Assembly: GCF_000988205.1 (NCBI RefSeq)
Contig: NZ_LAYQ01000001.1
Location: forward strand, 209,416 to 273,415
Direction: 5' to 3'
Length of the DNA stretch: 64,000 nucleotides
From: Corynebacterium minutissimum
GTDB lineage: Bacteria > Actinomycetota > Actinomycetes > Mycobacteriales > Mycobacteriaceae
The stretch's first letter is position 1; each line of letters opens with the position of its first letter. Below are positions 25,726-35,282 of the stretch, one piece after another. Made by a program: the position numbers and the translations under genes. Under the pieces are notes generated by a model. That model saw nothing but the letters and a program-made list of their open reading frames with translations. It did not search any database and was not told the DNA's origin.

Positions 25726-26072
25726 TGTTGGCCGGCCATGACAACGTTGAGGTGTGGCGTAAAAAGCGCACCAACCGTGAGGGTGATGCGGACTGGCAGC
25801 GCATGGGGACTATCGGTGGTTGCTCACTCCAGGTCGAAGGCTTGGTAGGCATTGAGCACACTGTGCGTTCTGATGGTGTCAAGCAGTACGCCTCCGAGTC
25901 GGATGCAACGCTTTACATTTTCGGGCCGGAGGATGTGCGCAAAGGTGACCGGGTGGTCAACCTGTTGGATAAGCAGGCCTACTTGGTCAACACTGACCCT
26001 ATTGCTCATGTCTTTCCGTCCGGGCAGCTGGCAGGGTTGAAGCTGTTTATGGATCGTGTGGAGAGGTGGTAA
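25725..26072 (+). CDS. phage head-tail joining or stopper protein
   Basis: A 115-residue beta-rich protein (HDNVEVWRKKRTNREGDADW, GDRVVNLLDKQAYLVNT) whose size, place and fold pattern match head completion or stopper proteins. The ATG overlaps the preceding stop codon by one base, so translation is coupled. The identity is mainly from gene order. Confidence 0.65.
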   Translation: MLAGHDNVEVWRKKRTNREGDADWQRMGTIGGCSLQVEGLVGIEHTVRSDGVKQYASESDATLYIFGPEDVRKGDRVVNLLDKQAYLVNTDPIAHVFPSGQLAGLKLFMDRVERW

Positions 26073-26076
26073 GCGC

Positions 26077-26478
26077 ATGCGTCTGGTGAAGTTTGTGCCT
26101 GACCGCTCTCAGCACCGTTTGATCCTGAATAGCCCGCAAATGCTGGGATACATTGGTGGGCTTGGTGCCGCTGTTGCCGCGCAGTACACGGCAACAACGA
26201 AGAAGCGCACGGGGCGTAACGCCTCGATGGTGTTTGCTGAGCCGGCCAAGCCGAACCGCACCTATCTGCGCGACCGTGCACAGGCACAGGTGCAGACCTT
26301 TGGTGCGTATAACTTGCAGCGTGAGTTGGGTGGTAAGACCAACCCAATCCCTGAGCGCACGTTGTTTAGGGCGCTGTATGTCACTGGCGGTGACGTCAAC
26401 CCTGGGGCGCGCCCGCGCTATGGAGGTAGTGCTGGTAGGCCGTCGGTGAAGTCCTTTAAGCGAGGTGCACGGCGATGA
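26077..26478 (+). CDS. phage minor tail-connector protein
   Basis: A 133-residue basic protein with a helical middle (GLGAAVAAQYTATTKKRTGR) and a basic C-terminus. It occupies the place of HK97 gp10-like proteins between the stopper and tail terminator. The ATG at 26077 follows the previous stop by four bases; an earlier GTG would overlap. It ends within the start of the next gene. Confidence 0.6.
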   Translation: MRLVKFVPDRSQHRLILNSPQMLGYIGGLGAAVAAQYTATTKKRTGRNASMVFAEPAKPNRTYLRDRAQAQVQTFGAYNLQRELGGKTNPIPERTLFRALYVTGGDVNPGARPRYGGSAGRPSVKSFKRGARR

Positions 26479-26894
26479 TCACTCAACAGTGGGGATTCCC
26501 CGCCCACGATGATGTTGTCATGAATCTGCTTGAGGACACGTTTGATACGGAGCTGGTGTGGGTTGGTTCTTGGGAGCCGGACCAAGACACAGCAGACGAG
26601 TATCTGGCGACTGTGATTGTTACTGATAACGGGTACAACACGATTGACGAGGAGCGTTGGGCCACCGTCGAAATTGAGGTCCAAGCCGAGAAGCGTGCGG
26701 ACGCGAAACGGTTGGCGGCTGAGGTGGCGACGGTTCTTAATGCTCTGCCTGGTCGTGATGTGCGTGGCGTCTTGGTCGATGACGTTGTAGAGAATACTGG
26801 CCCGCGCATGGTGGGCGATATTGACCACACGAAGAGAACGTACGGCATGGTGTACACGCTGGCGTTTCGTAAGCAACTAGTCGAAGGAGACTAA
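26475..26894 (+). CDS. phage tail terminator protein
   Basis: A 139-residue alpha/beta protein starting at an ATGA overlap with the preceding gene. Its pattern of strands and two helices (DTADEYLATVIVTDNGY, ADAKRLAAEVATVLNALPG) and its position just before the tail tube gene fit a tail terminator, which caps the finished tail tube. Confidence 0.65.
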   Translation: MITQQWGFPAHDDVVMNLLEDTFDTELVWVGSWEPDQDTADEYLATVIVTDNGYNTIDEERWATVEIEVQAEKRADAKRLAAEVATVLNALPGRDVRGVLVDDVVENTGPRMVGDIDHTKRTYGMVYTLAFRKQLVEGD

Positions 26895-26896
26895 CA

Positions 26897-27622
26897 ATGG
26901 CTGAGATTAAGCTCGACGACCTCCGCAATGTCAAGGATGGTCTGATTCGTAAGATGGTGGGCGGCGGCGCGATTCTGCTTGCCCCGCGTGACGCAACCGC
27001 CCCGGAGTCTTTCACTGACGCAAACGGTGCCCTGATCAAGCTCGACGGCTACGTTGGCCTTGGCCGTATCGCCAAGAACGGTGCCCCGAACTTCACCCCG
27101 GAGGACACCACCGAGGAGATCGAGACCTGGGGCGAGATGGACCCGTCCCGTCGTGACCTGACCTCTTCCAAGCTCACGGTTGAGGCCACTCTCCAGGACA
27201 CCCGCAAGGAGACCCTTGCTATTGCCGCTAACCGCCAGCTGTCCTACATGGACGAGATCAAGCCGGGCAAGAACGGTGAGATCTCTCTGGAGGACAACCC
27301 GCAGCCGGGCACCATTGAGTACCGTGCGTTCTTCATTGGCGTGGACGGTGTTGGTGACGACGCGTTCTACTTCGGTCGTTCCCTGCCGCGCGTGATGATC
27401 ACCCGTGGCCCGGAGTCGTGGGATCCGGCTAACGCGGTGACCTACCCGCTGACCCTGACCGCGCTTAAGGACTCTGAGCTGGGCTACTCCTCCAAGCGTT
27501 TCTACGGTGGGCCTGGTGCTAAGAAGCGTCTTGCCGCTATGGGCTTTAGCGCCGCTGAGGCTGACCGAGTTCTTGGTGGTGGCGGCACCGAGTCCGACAC
27601 TCACCGAGATGGGAATCAGTAG
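26897..27622 (+). CDS. phage major tail (tube) protein
   Basis: A 241-residue beta-rich protein. Sequence such as LDGYVGLGRIAKNGAPNFTP, EEIETWGEMDPSRRDLTSSK and DAFYFGRSLPRVMITRG follows the pattern of actinophage tail tube proteins. AAGGAG lies before the ATG. It is the last gene before two hairpins, one with a T run, which would let this abundant protein be expressed above the downstream tail genes. Confidence 0.85.
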   Translation: MAEIKLDDLRNVKDGLIRKMVGGGAILLAPRDATAPESFTDANGALIKLDGYVGLGRIAKNGAPNFTPEDTTEEIETWGEMDPSRRDLTSSKLTVEATLQDTRKETLAIAANRQLSYMDEIKPGKNGEISLEDNPQPGTIEYRAFFIGVDGVGDDAFYFGRSLPRVMITRGPESWDPANAVTYPLTLTALKDSELGYSSKRFYGGPGAKKRLAAMGFSAAEADRVLGGGGTESDTHRDGNQ

Positions 27623-27636
27623 CGTATAGTCCCTAA

Positions 27637-27658
27637 GTGAGGATAAAGACGTCCTCAC
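27637..27658 (+). terminator. hairpin after the tail tube gene
   Basis: GTGAGGA pairs with TCCTCAC around an eight-base loop. It may be the first of two stacked transcription signals in this gap. Confidence 0.45.
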
Positions 27659-27675
27659 TGATGGGTTGAGTACAA

Positions 27676-27728
27676 GCTAGGGCCAGTCTCCCTGTATGGG
27701 GTAGGCTGGCCCTAGCCGTATTTTTTGC
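27676..27728 (+). terminator. intrinsic terminator with T run
   Basis: GCTAGGGCCAG pairs perfectly with CTGGCCCTAGC (27676-27716) and is followed by a run of six T within GTATTTTTTGC. The loop carries CCCTGTATGGGG, related to the phage intergenic repeats. Confidence 0.85.
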
Positions 27729-27745
27729 ACATCTTGGAGGTTGAC

Positions 27746-28096
27746 ATGGCTAAAGTAAGCTTCGCATCTTTGCGCGATGAGGCTCTATCCCGCTACGAGC
27801 TGGAGCCGTTTGTGCTGGAAATGCCGGGCAAGCAGAAGGACATCACGATTCAGTCCGTGCCAACGGGCCTGTTTCTGACCACGTTCCACATGGAGGATGT
27901 GAACCCGACTGTGGGCCGGGCGTGGAAGTTCATGGAGGCTGTCACCCCAGCGAAGGATTGGCCGCGCCTATCGGAGATGCTGCGAGAGCAGCCCATGCCA
28001 GTGTTGAGCGATTTGGTGGATGCGATCACCGAGCACTTCAACCTGGTGTTTGAGTCCACTGACGCCCCAAAAGAATCAGACGATTCCGACGAGTAA
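27746..28096 (+). CDS. phage tail assembly chaperone (G-type)
   Basis: A 116-residue protein between the tail tube and the tape measure, the place of lambda G. The ATG has a GGAGG site. Near the 3' end, codons GCC CCA AAA contain the slippery heptamer CCCAAAA (28066-28072), so some ribosomes should move to the -1 frame and make a G-T fusion with the next gene. The chaperones coat the tape measure during tube assembly and are not in the finished phage. Confidence 0.85.
   Translation: MAKVSFASLRDEALSRYELEPFVLEMPGKQKDITIQSVPTGLFLTTFHMEDVNPTVGRAWKFMEAVTPAKDWPRLSEMLREQPMPVLSDLVDAITEHFNLVFESTDAPKESDDSDE
28066..28072 (+). promoter_or_regulatory. programmed -1 ribosomal frameshift site
   Basis: C CCA AAA in the zero frame is an exact X XXY YYZ heptamer. 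In the -1 frame there is a stop at 28060, just before it, and then an open frame into the next gene, so the fusion can form only from about this point. Confidence 0.8.
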
Positions 28097-28104
28097 TTCA
28101 CCTC

Positions 28105-28554
28105 ATGGACTATGCGGGCGCGGAGCTGGAGGCTGACTTCCACACACGGTGGGGGTTGGACATTCACGACTTCTTCCGTGGCCGCTTGCCGTGGGGCAAA
28201 CTCATGCGCTTGGTGGAGCGCCTGCCTACTGCGTCGGAGTATCGCAACCTGGTGTTAAAGGATCGCGGGCTGGCCGAAGTGTTGTTGGCTGAGGAGGCCC
28301 AAGACCCGGAGTATCGCCGGTTGGATGAGGGCGAGTTGGACTTGCCTTTTACTGACGAAACACCTACCTACCAGCAGCTGCGCAATGTGACGGATTTGTT
28401 GCGGCAGCTGATTTATGTCACGGCAGCTAATGCGAAAGCACAGCCGCCGGAGCCGTCGCCTCGTCCTGAGACGGCGTTGGACAAACTGCGGCATGAGGTC
28501 GCGCAGGACACGCTGGATGATGCACTAATGCAGCTCATTGGTGAGACGTGGTGA
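28105..28554 (+). CDS. phage tail assembly chaperone (T-type extension)
   Basis: A 149-residue frame at -1 relative to the preceding chaperone. It has an ATG at 28105 but no good ribosome binding site, and its frame is open back to 28063, just before the slippery heptamer. Expression as the C-terminal part of a G-T fusion is therefore likely, as known for most long-tailed phages. The sequence ELEADFHTRWGLDIHDFFRG and LPTASEYRNLVLKDRG is typical of the T part in actinophages. Confidence 0.85.
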   Translation: MDYAGAELEADFHTRWGLDIHDFFRGRLPWGKLMRLVERLPTASEYRNLVLKDRGLAEVLLAEEAQDPEYRRLDEGELDLPFTDETPTYQQLRNVTDLLRQLIYVTAANAKAQPPEPSPRPETALDKLRHEVAQDTLDDALMQLIGETW

Positions 28555-28569
28555 ATTAAGGAGTAGGCA

Positions 28570-31500
28570 ATGGCAACGGGCGCACATGTAGGTAATGCGT
28601 GGGTTTCGGTACAGCCGGAGACACAGGATTTCTACAACGACCTTGAGCGGCAACTTAAGAAGGCGTTTAAGGACAACGAAGGCAAGGACAAGCAGCCTAA
28701 GGTTAAGGTGCGCCCGGAGATTGACCGGGACAAGTTCGCCGACGACCTCAACAAGCAGATGGAGTCCGCCGACACCGACAAGGTGAAGGTCAAGATCAAT
28801 CCTGACGCTGAGGACTTCCGCAAGAAACTGCGTGCCTCCGTTGCTGGCATGCAGCTCACGGTGGGTGTGCGCCTGTCCGAGGCAGACAAGCGGCAAGTAC
28901 AAGCGGAGCTTGCCGCACTCACCCATGACCGCGAGGTCAATATCCGCCTTAAGGATCACGGGCTTACCGACGCCCTCAAACTGATTCGTTCACTTGAGGA
29001 TGATGATGTGCGCCGGGGCGCGCACCGTGTCAAGCTGGCGTTGGACACTGAGGACCTTGAGGCCGACATTAACAAGTGGGCCAAAGCCGTCACCACCATC
29101 ACGTTCAACTATGACGACTCGGAGATCCGCGACAAGATTGCAGAGTTCAGTGATTCTGTTGACGAGATCATGGGCGATTCGTGGGACCCCAACAAGAACG
29201 CCTACGTCTGGGACATTAAGCCCGAGATTGACAAGGCGAAGGTCAAGGCCGCACAGGCCGAGTTGAAGAAGCTCACCAAGGACGAGACCAAGACCATCAC
29301 GGTTAAGGTCAAGCGTTCTGGTGAGGCCGGGCAGAAGGCTATCCGCGACGAGCTGGCCGAGCGCACCATTGAGAAAGAAGTCCATGTCAAGACCAACTGG
29401 GATGACTTGGATGCAGGGCTGGACAAGCAGAAGACGGTCACTATCCGCCCGGACTTAAGCGAGTACGCCACGAAGAAGGTGGAGGATAAACTCGACCGTC
29501 TTACCCGCCCCCGCATGGTGGAGATCCTGACCGGCGACACCCGCTTCACGGGCTTTGCTGAGGACTTGGGCCAAGCCTTACAGAACGCGTGGGATGACCT
29601 GGATCCCACCCTGCGGCTGGAGGATGTCTTCGACGACGACACCGTACACGCTATCCGTAAGCGCGATTCTGGTGCGCCGCTGGATGTGCGTATCGTCAAC
29701 GACGGGTTGCAGCTGGATGGGCCTGCCGAGGTCAAGGTTGTCAATGACCTCTTTGAGCGCGACAAGCCTTTGCGGGTGCATGTTGATAACGAAGCACTCA
29801 AGATTGATGGGCCGGTAGAAGCCCGCATCGTCAATGACTGGTTTGACCAAGACGAGCCTATGGGCGTCAACCTGCCTAAGGACGTCCTCGACAAGCTGCA
29901 AGCCCCCGACCTGGATACTCAGCGCCCGTTCAAGGTGGACTTCCCTGAGGTGCAGAAGGTCTACGTCGTCAACCAAAACACAGGCGGTGCCGCCGCCGGC
30001 GGCGACCTGGAGGACACGGGTGCCAGTGTGCACCAGCGCCAACCCACGAAGGTTGACGTGGCCGATGTTTCCACTGACACACCTATGCCCACACAGGTGG
30101 ACGCGGACACGGCTGGTGGTGGGCAGCGCTATACCCCAACGTCACCTGCGGTTGCTGAGAAGTGGGATAACCTTGCTGAGGCGTTGCATGACGAGATGGA
30201 TGCTTTGCGTCGTGAGCGCCGCCGCGATGAGGGTAGCCGCCTGCGCCAGCTGGAGAAGATCCAATCAAGTATCCACGCGCAGGAGATGCTGGAGCGCTCC
30301 CGCGCCGCAGACTACTTAGAGCGCAATGCTTCCATTGGGCAGACCTACCAAATGCAGGTCGAGGACCAGCAGCGCCGCGAAGAGTTCATGCAGCGCTGGA
30401 AGGCGTGGGCACCCCGCGACCTTGAGCACTTGGAGGAAATGCTCACCCACCTGCGCACCATTAGCGGTGGTGGTGCTAACGCGGGCTGGGAGCTGCGGCA
30501 GGCGCGCCGGGGTCGTGTTGGTGGCACGCCTGAGGCGTCGTGGGCTGAGGGGTGGCGCACTCTCCGCATGGCGGAGAACTCGCTGCGTCATGCGAACTTC
30601 TTGGCAGCGCAGCGTTCCCGCTTTGCTACGCGCGCAGCCGAGCACGACCCGGACAGCCCCGCTGCACGTGGCAAGCATCTGTACTTAGGCCAGCGGGATC
30701 AGAATACTTCCGTTGAGTTTGAGCGTATCCGCCTGGCGGAGCGCCAGTTGGATGCGGAGGAGCGTTCACTGCGCAAGCAGGCCGACCTTAATGCTGAGAT
30801 GGGCAAGCTGGAGCGCACCCTTGCTAAGACGCATGAGGAGTTGGTCAACACTAACCTTGATCACCTCACCCCGCTGGAGCAGGAGCTTAAGCGCCGCAAC
30901 GTTGAGGGCTTTGCCAAGGATCCCAACTGGAAGCCGCTGACCCTGGATGATGTGAAGCGTGAGCGTCATGGGCGCGGGCCGCGTCGTCTGCGCGACATGG
31001 ACTTTGACTGGGATTTGACCGGGCCGTCATTCTTCGACAAGGCGTTTGACACCATGTTGAAGCCGAACCGTCGTGACGGAACCGTGGGCTACATGGCTAA
31101 GAAGCTCATGCGTGACATGCTCAAGCCGTTGGGGTTGGGTGCGGACGCTGCGCTGAACTTCACCTCGAATACCGCCTCGCAGTTGATGGGCAAGTCTGGT
31201 GATGCTCTCAAGAGTGGCGCAAGTACTGCTACGAATGTTGGGCGCGGGTTGGGGCGCACGGCACGTGACGCGCATGGGGAGTTGGCCAGTATTGGCCCCG
31301 ACATGATTGGTGGTGCTGGCGGCGATCTGCTTGGTGGCGGTAAGGGTGGTGGCCTGAGTAAGGCTACTGGCGCGTTGAAGCGCAACCCGTATGGTGCCGT
31401 GCTTGGTTCCGTGCTGGATGTGGGTGCGAAGACCTACGGTGTGGGCATGAAGCTGGGCGGTGTCGGTGCCTTGGCTGGTGGTGCTGGCAACCTGGTGGCC

Positions 31501-34482
31501 GGCTCGCTGGGTATGGCAACCACGGCGTTGCAGCCGTTCGCGCAGGCGTTGAAGGGTATTGCGTTTGCCCCGGCGTTGCTGTCGTCGTTGGGTGTTGCTG
31601 CCGGCACGGTGGCTATGGCGTTTAAGGGCTTCGGTGATGAGGATGATCCGGGCACGCCGAACGCGTTGGCTATGGCGGATGCTTTCACTCGCCTGAGTTC
31701 GGCGATGGAGCCGGTGACTCGGCAGGTGCAGGATAATTTCTGGGAGGGTTGGGCTGACTCGTTCGACCGGGTAACCCAAACCACGATCCCGGCGTTGGAG
31801 CGTTCCATGCCGGAGGCTGCGCGCGGGGTGAGTGAGCTTGGCCGTGCCTTTGTGGACACCATTGGTTCGGAGCGTGTTTCGGAAAACATTGAGCGCACCA
31901 TCAAGGCTGCGGGTGATGGGTTTGCCCGCATGGCACCGGGCATGGCTGACCTCACGGACTTCTTCGTACGCGCGTCCGCTGTGGGTGCGGAGCGTATGCT
32001 GCCCGCGTTGGCCGACGGGTTTAGCAACATGATGCACTCGTGGAATGAGTGGAGTCAGAACGGTGGCATGGAGCAGTGGATGGATTCTGCTGTCGATGGG
32101 TTCCGCAAGATTGGTGACTTCACGAAGACCGCATGGCAGGGCATGAGTGGCTTCTTCGGTAGTGTCATTGACGGCACTAATGCTGCCTTTGGTGAGGGTG
32201 GCATGTGGGGCGCGATGATGGGCCAGCTCGACAAGTTCAACGAGTGGGCTAACAGTGCTGGTGGTAGTGAGGCTATCGCTAACTTCTTCCGGGATACGGT
32301 GGAGACCACGAAGGATATTGGTTCCACTATTGGCGAGTGGGGCAAGACCTTTGTGACGGATACGATCCCTGCGTTCCAGGATTTCTGGAAGGAAAACGGT
32401 GAGGCTATCACCAACATTGGTAATGACTTCATCAAGATCATGGGCGACGGCATGGCTACGCTGACCCCAATCATTCAGACTCTTGAGCCGATAATCGGCA
32501 AGGTTGCTGACTTGGCTGAGAAGGCTAACGAGTTGGCAGGTGGCCCTGGTTCCCAGAAGTGGAAGGAGAAGCAGACCGGCGACCTGTCCGCCATGACCGA
32601 CCGTATCCAAGCCGGCAACAACAAGCGCTCCAAGCACCTGTCCGACAAGGCGTGGGGTGATCTTGGTGACGGCCCGATGTATGGGCGCAAGGGGCGCGGG
32701 CGTGAGTGGACGATGGGGTCTGAGACCAACCTTGCTGAGATTGAATCGTCGCTGAGCGCGGCCACCCAGCTGCAAGCCAAGCTCAAGGAACTCTCGCAGG
32801 ACAAGAATGCTATCGACACTGCCGCTTTCCGCGAGGGCGCGGACGAGCTGTCCCGCACCCAGCTGTATGTCGAAGCTTTGCGCGGTGGTTTCCAGGGTGC
32901 CGCCCAGTCTGCCCACGCTACGGCTGCGGTGTTTGCCCGCCTTGGGGATTCGGTTGTGGACATTCCTGACCAGAAGACCATTGTGGTTAAGGGTGAGGGT
33001 ACCGAGGAGGCCCGTGCCCAGTTGCAGAAGTTGGGGGCGGAAGTCACCGACCTTAAGGACGGCAACTTTGAGATTCAGTTCCCCAACGCAATGGACCTGT
33101 TTGGTGCCATTGATGTGCTCAAGGCGCGCAAGGATGAGATTGGTGATGTTGCTTTCCAGGCGCAGGGTTTGGATGACATTCTCGCCAAGCTGGAGGGCAT
33201 GGCAAGCAAGCTGGTCACCATTGACGTGGAGGACGGGGATGTTGATGAGGCTGTAAACAAGCTCAATGACCTGGGGTTGAAGGCGCAAAACATTAACGGT
33301 GAGGTCGTGCTCGACACCAACGCCCCCGAGGTGCAGTCTGCGCTTATTGCCTTGGACGCGGGCAAGATGATTGACGGTAAGTTTGTCCTCAACGACAACA
33401 TTGATGAGGTTATGGCCGCGCTGTTGCAGCTCAACGGCAATGAAACTAGCTCGCTCCACACGGTTAGTGACAACGCTCAGAAGATTATCGCCAACCTGCA
33501 AGCGTTGAACTCTGAGGACTCCAACTCCAAGCACCTCATTAAGGACAACGCCTACGCCGTTGCTGCGGCAATCGCCGCGTTGAATGGCAAAGACACCACC
33601 TCCATTCACACGGTCATCACCGTGGCCAAGGTGCAGGGCGCGGTACAGGCTATCAACGCGCCGGGCCTGTCCCCAATCTTCGGCGCTACAGGTGGCCGCT
33701 TCACTGGCGGTTCTTTCGCCCGTATCCCCGCATACGCCAAGGGCGACAAGCACAAGGGTTACCGACTGCCCGCCACGGGGCCGGGTACTGAAATCACTGA
33801 CGGTTTCCTCGCCTTGGATGACACCACAGGCTTGCCGGTCGCCCGCCTCAACAAGGACGAGTGGGTGATTAACGCTAAGCGCTCCAACGAGTACGACGAC
33901 ACGCTGAACGCGGTGAACTCCGGCTCACCCCAGCAGGTGTGGGGTGCAGTCATTAGCGACCTGATCCGTACCACGAAGCTGCCTGGTCTTGAGCAGCTGA
34001 CCCAACTGTTAGACCTGCCCGGCTACTGGGGCGGCGGCAAGTCCGGCGGCAAGAAGAAGAAGGAAGACCCTGCGGCGCGCCGTGAGCGTCTGCGCCAAGA
34101 GGCCACAGCCAAGGCACACCAAAAGGTTGCCGAGCGCCGCGCGAAGCAGCTGGAGGAGCAGGGCAAGGACAAGGACGGCAAGTCCAAGAAGGAACCCGCC
34201 TCCGCAGACCTCATCGCCGAGTACGAGCGCGCCTTGGCCCGCGAGGAGGAAATCAAGAAGCTCAAGGAGGAAGGCTTTGCCCGCCGCCTGGTTGGCTTCA
34301 AGGACGGCAAGTTCCTCTACGCCGACACTGACGTTGACCACGAGCATGCGGTGCGCGCCGTAGACCGCGCCGGCCTCATCAACGAGCAGGTAGGCATGCG
34401 CGCCTACCTTGACCGCAACGACAACCCCGACCCCACCTCATACATGGCGCTGCGCGCTTGGAGAACCAATCCGTTCCCCTGA
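28570..34482 (+). CDS. phage tail tape measure protein
   Basis: The longest gene in the window, 1970 residues, which sets tail length. The first 330 residues are charged and helical. A segment near residues 370-470 repeats a VRIVNDGLQLDGP-like unit of about 25 residues. Helical regions rich in E, R and Q follow, then hydrophobic Gly/Ala-rich segments about 955-1020 that may enter membrane. From about 1460 to 1690 come alternating modules such as VVKGEGTEEARAQLQKLGAE that are usual in actinophage tape measures. At 0.15 nm per residue, the tail would be near 300 nm. The gene may continue in a second frame (34458). Confidence 0.93.
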   Translation: MATGAHVGNAWVSVQPETQDFYNDLERQLKKAFKDNEGKDKQPKVKVRPEIDRDKFADDLNKQMESADTDKVKVKINPDAEDFRKKLRASVAGMQLTVGVRLSEADKRQVQAELAALTHDREVNIRLKDHGLTDALKLIRSLEDDDVRRGAHRVKLALDTEDLEADINKWAKAVTTITFNYDDSEIRDKIAEFSDSVDEIMGDSWDPNKNAYVWDIKPEIDKAKVKAAQAELKKLTKDETKTITVKVKRSGEAGQKAIRDELAERTIEKEVHVKTNWDDLDAGLDKQKTVTIRPDLSEYATKKVEDKLDRLTRPRMVEILTGDTRFTGFAEDLGQALQNAWDDLDPTLRLEDVFDDDTVHAIRKRDSGAPLDVRIVNDGLQLDGPAEVKVVNDLFERDKPLRVHVDNEALKIDGPVEARIVNDWFDQDEPMGVNLPKDVLDKLQAPDLDTQRPFKVDFPEVQKVYVVNQNTGGAAAGGDLEDTGASVHQRQPTKVDVADVSTDTPMPTQVDADTAGGGQRYTPTSPAVAEKWDNLAEALHDEMDALRRERRRDEGSRLRQLEKIQSSIHAQEMLERSRAADYLERNASIGQTYQMQVEDQQRREEFMQRWKAWAPRDLEHLEEMLTHLRTISGGGANAGWELRQARRGRVGGTPEASWAEGWRTLRMAENSLRHANFLAAQRSRFATRAAEHDPDSPAARGKHLYLGQRDQNTSVEFERIRLAERQLDAEERSLRKQADLNAEMGKLERTLAKTHEELVNTNLDHLTPLEQELKRRNVEGFAKDPNWKPLTLDDVKRERHGRGPRRLRDMDFDWDLTGPSFFDKAFDTMLKPNRRDGTVGYMAKKLMRDMLKPLGLGADAALNFTSNTASQLMGKSGDALKSGASTATNVGRGLGRTARDAHGELASIGPDMIGGAGGDLLGGGKGGGLSKATGALKRNPYGAVLGSVLDVGAKTYGVGMKLGGVGALAGGAGNLVAGSLGMATTALQPFAQALKGIAFAPALLSSLGVAAGTVAMAFKGFGDEDDPGTPNALAMADAFTRLSSAMEPVTRQVQDNFWEGWADSFDRVTQTTIPALERSMPEAARGVSELGRAFVDTIGSERVSENIERTIKAAGDGFARMAPGMADLTDFFVRASAVGAERMLPALADGFSNMMHSWNEWSQNGGMEQWMDSAVDGFRKIGDFTKTAWQGMSGFFGSVIDGTNAAFGEGGMWGAMMGQLDKFNEWANSAGGSEAIANFFRDTVETTKDIGSTIGEWGKTFVTDTIPAFQDFWKENGEAITNIGNDFIKIMGDGMATLTPIIQTLEPIIGKVADLAEKANELAGGPGSQKWKEKQTGDLSAMTDRIQAGNNKRSKHLSDKAWGDLGDGPMYGRKGRGREWTMGSETNLAEIESSLSAATQLQAKLKELSQDKNAIDTAAFREGADELSRTQLYVEALRGGFQGAAQSAHATAAVFARLGDSVVDIPDQKTIVVKGEGTEEARAQLQKLGAEVTDLKDGNFEIQFPNAMDLFGAIDVLKARKDEIGDVAFQAQGLDDILAKLEGMASKLVTIDVEDGDVDEAVNKLNDLGLKAQNINGEVVLDTNAPEVQSALIALDAGKMIDGKFVLNDNIDEVMAALLQLNGNETSSLHTVSDNAQKIIANLQALNSEDSNSKHLIKDNAYAVAAAIAALNGKDTTSIHTVITVAKVQGAVQAINAPGLSPIFGATGGRFTGGSFARIPAYAKGDKHKGYRLPATGPGTEITDGFLALDDTTGLPVARLNKDEWVINAKRSNEYDDTLNAVNSGSPQQVWGAVISDLIRTTKLPGLEQLTQLLDLPGYWGGGKSGGKKKKEDPAARRERLRQEATAKAHQKVAERRAKQLEEQGKDKDGKSKKEPASADLIAEYERALAREEEIKKLKEEGFARRLVGFKDGKFLYADTDVDHEHAVRAVDRAGLINEQVGMRAYLDRNDNPDPTSYMALRAWRTNPFP

Positions 34483-35282
34483 CCAAGGAACAGCAGCAGG
34501 TCTACGATGCCGCGCCGGGCTGGTTGCAGTATGAGTTTGATAAGCGCCGTGACCTGCCGGAGCATGTCAAGCAGGCGATTATCACGGGTGAGTTGTTGGA
34601 TGATCCGGATGCGCCTGTGGACTTGGAGAAGGCGTTGAATTCGCAGGATTGGATTAAGGCTGCGCAGAAGATCATGTCCGACCCTCAGGACGTGAACAAT
34701 TGGTTGGCGGCGGGTGAGCAGATTAAGTACCCGTACTCTCAGCTCAGCCGCTACGTCACGGAGGATTACACGAGTGAGGGCGCGGACATGATTGGGTTGA
34801 AGGCCACGAAGCTGCGCGACGTGCCTTTGTACAACATGTTCAACCCGTCTGCCTCGGCCTACAACCAGATCATCTCCGACTTCAACAAGGGTCGTCGTGA
34901 GCTGGAGGGTGATTACCGGGAGCGCTACAACGAGGAGCGCAAGATTAAGTCTGAGGCTGAGAAGCAGATGCGCGAGAAGCAGCAAGCCGCAGATAAGGCG
35001 AAGCGCCAGCAGGAACTCTACGGGGACGCTAAGCGACTACGTAAGGCTATCGACTCGCAGAACAAGAAGAACGACGAGGAGATGGAGCGCTTCAACGCGG
35101 GTATGGATGCAGTGCGCCAGCACCGCGCGTCTGTGGCTCAGGCCCAGTCGGTGACCTCTACTGGTGGTGTGACGGTGAATCAGACGATTGGCAACATTGT
35201 GGCTAATAGTGCGCAGGACGCTGCGGATCGTTTCCGTCGTCAGGCTACTGTTGGGTTTGAGAATCTGGTTGGGAGTATCTAA
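34458..35282 (+). CDS. tape-measure continuation or tail-associated coiled-coil protein
   Basis: A 274-residue charged, largely helical frame at -1 relative to the tape measure, overlapping its last 25 bases. The only start is TTG without a ribosome binding site. The -1 frame is open back to 34413, so the product could equally be the end of the tape measure after a frameshift; the junction ALRA then LENQSVPLTKEQQQ reads smoothly. Residues 145-205 form a coiled coil (ELEGDYRERYNEERKIKSEA), and the end (NQTIGNIVANSAQDAADRFR) resembles a tape measure C-terminus. No family was identified. Confidence 0.65.
   Translation: MENQSVPLTKEQQQVYDAAPGWLQYEFDKRRDLPEHVKQAIITGELLDDPDAPVDLEKALNSQDWIKAAQKIMSDPQDVNNWLAAGEQIKYPYSQLSRYVTEDYTSEGADMIGLKATKLRDVPLYNMFNPSASAYNQIISDFNKGRRELEGDYRERYNEERKIKSEAEKQMREKQQAADKAKRQQELYGDAKRLRKAIDSQNKKNDEEMERFNAGMDAVRQHRASVAQAQSVTSTGGVTVNQTIGNIVANSAQDAADRFRRQATVGFENLVGSI

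Noticed and set aside
31027..33753. A 908-codon open frame antisense to the tape measure gene
   Set aside because: It follows from the codon bias of the tape measure, which keeps stops off the opposite frame. No ribosome binding site or protein-like composition was seen.
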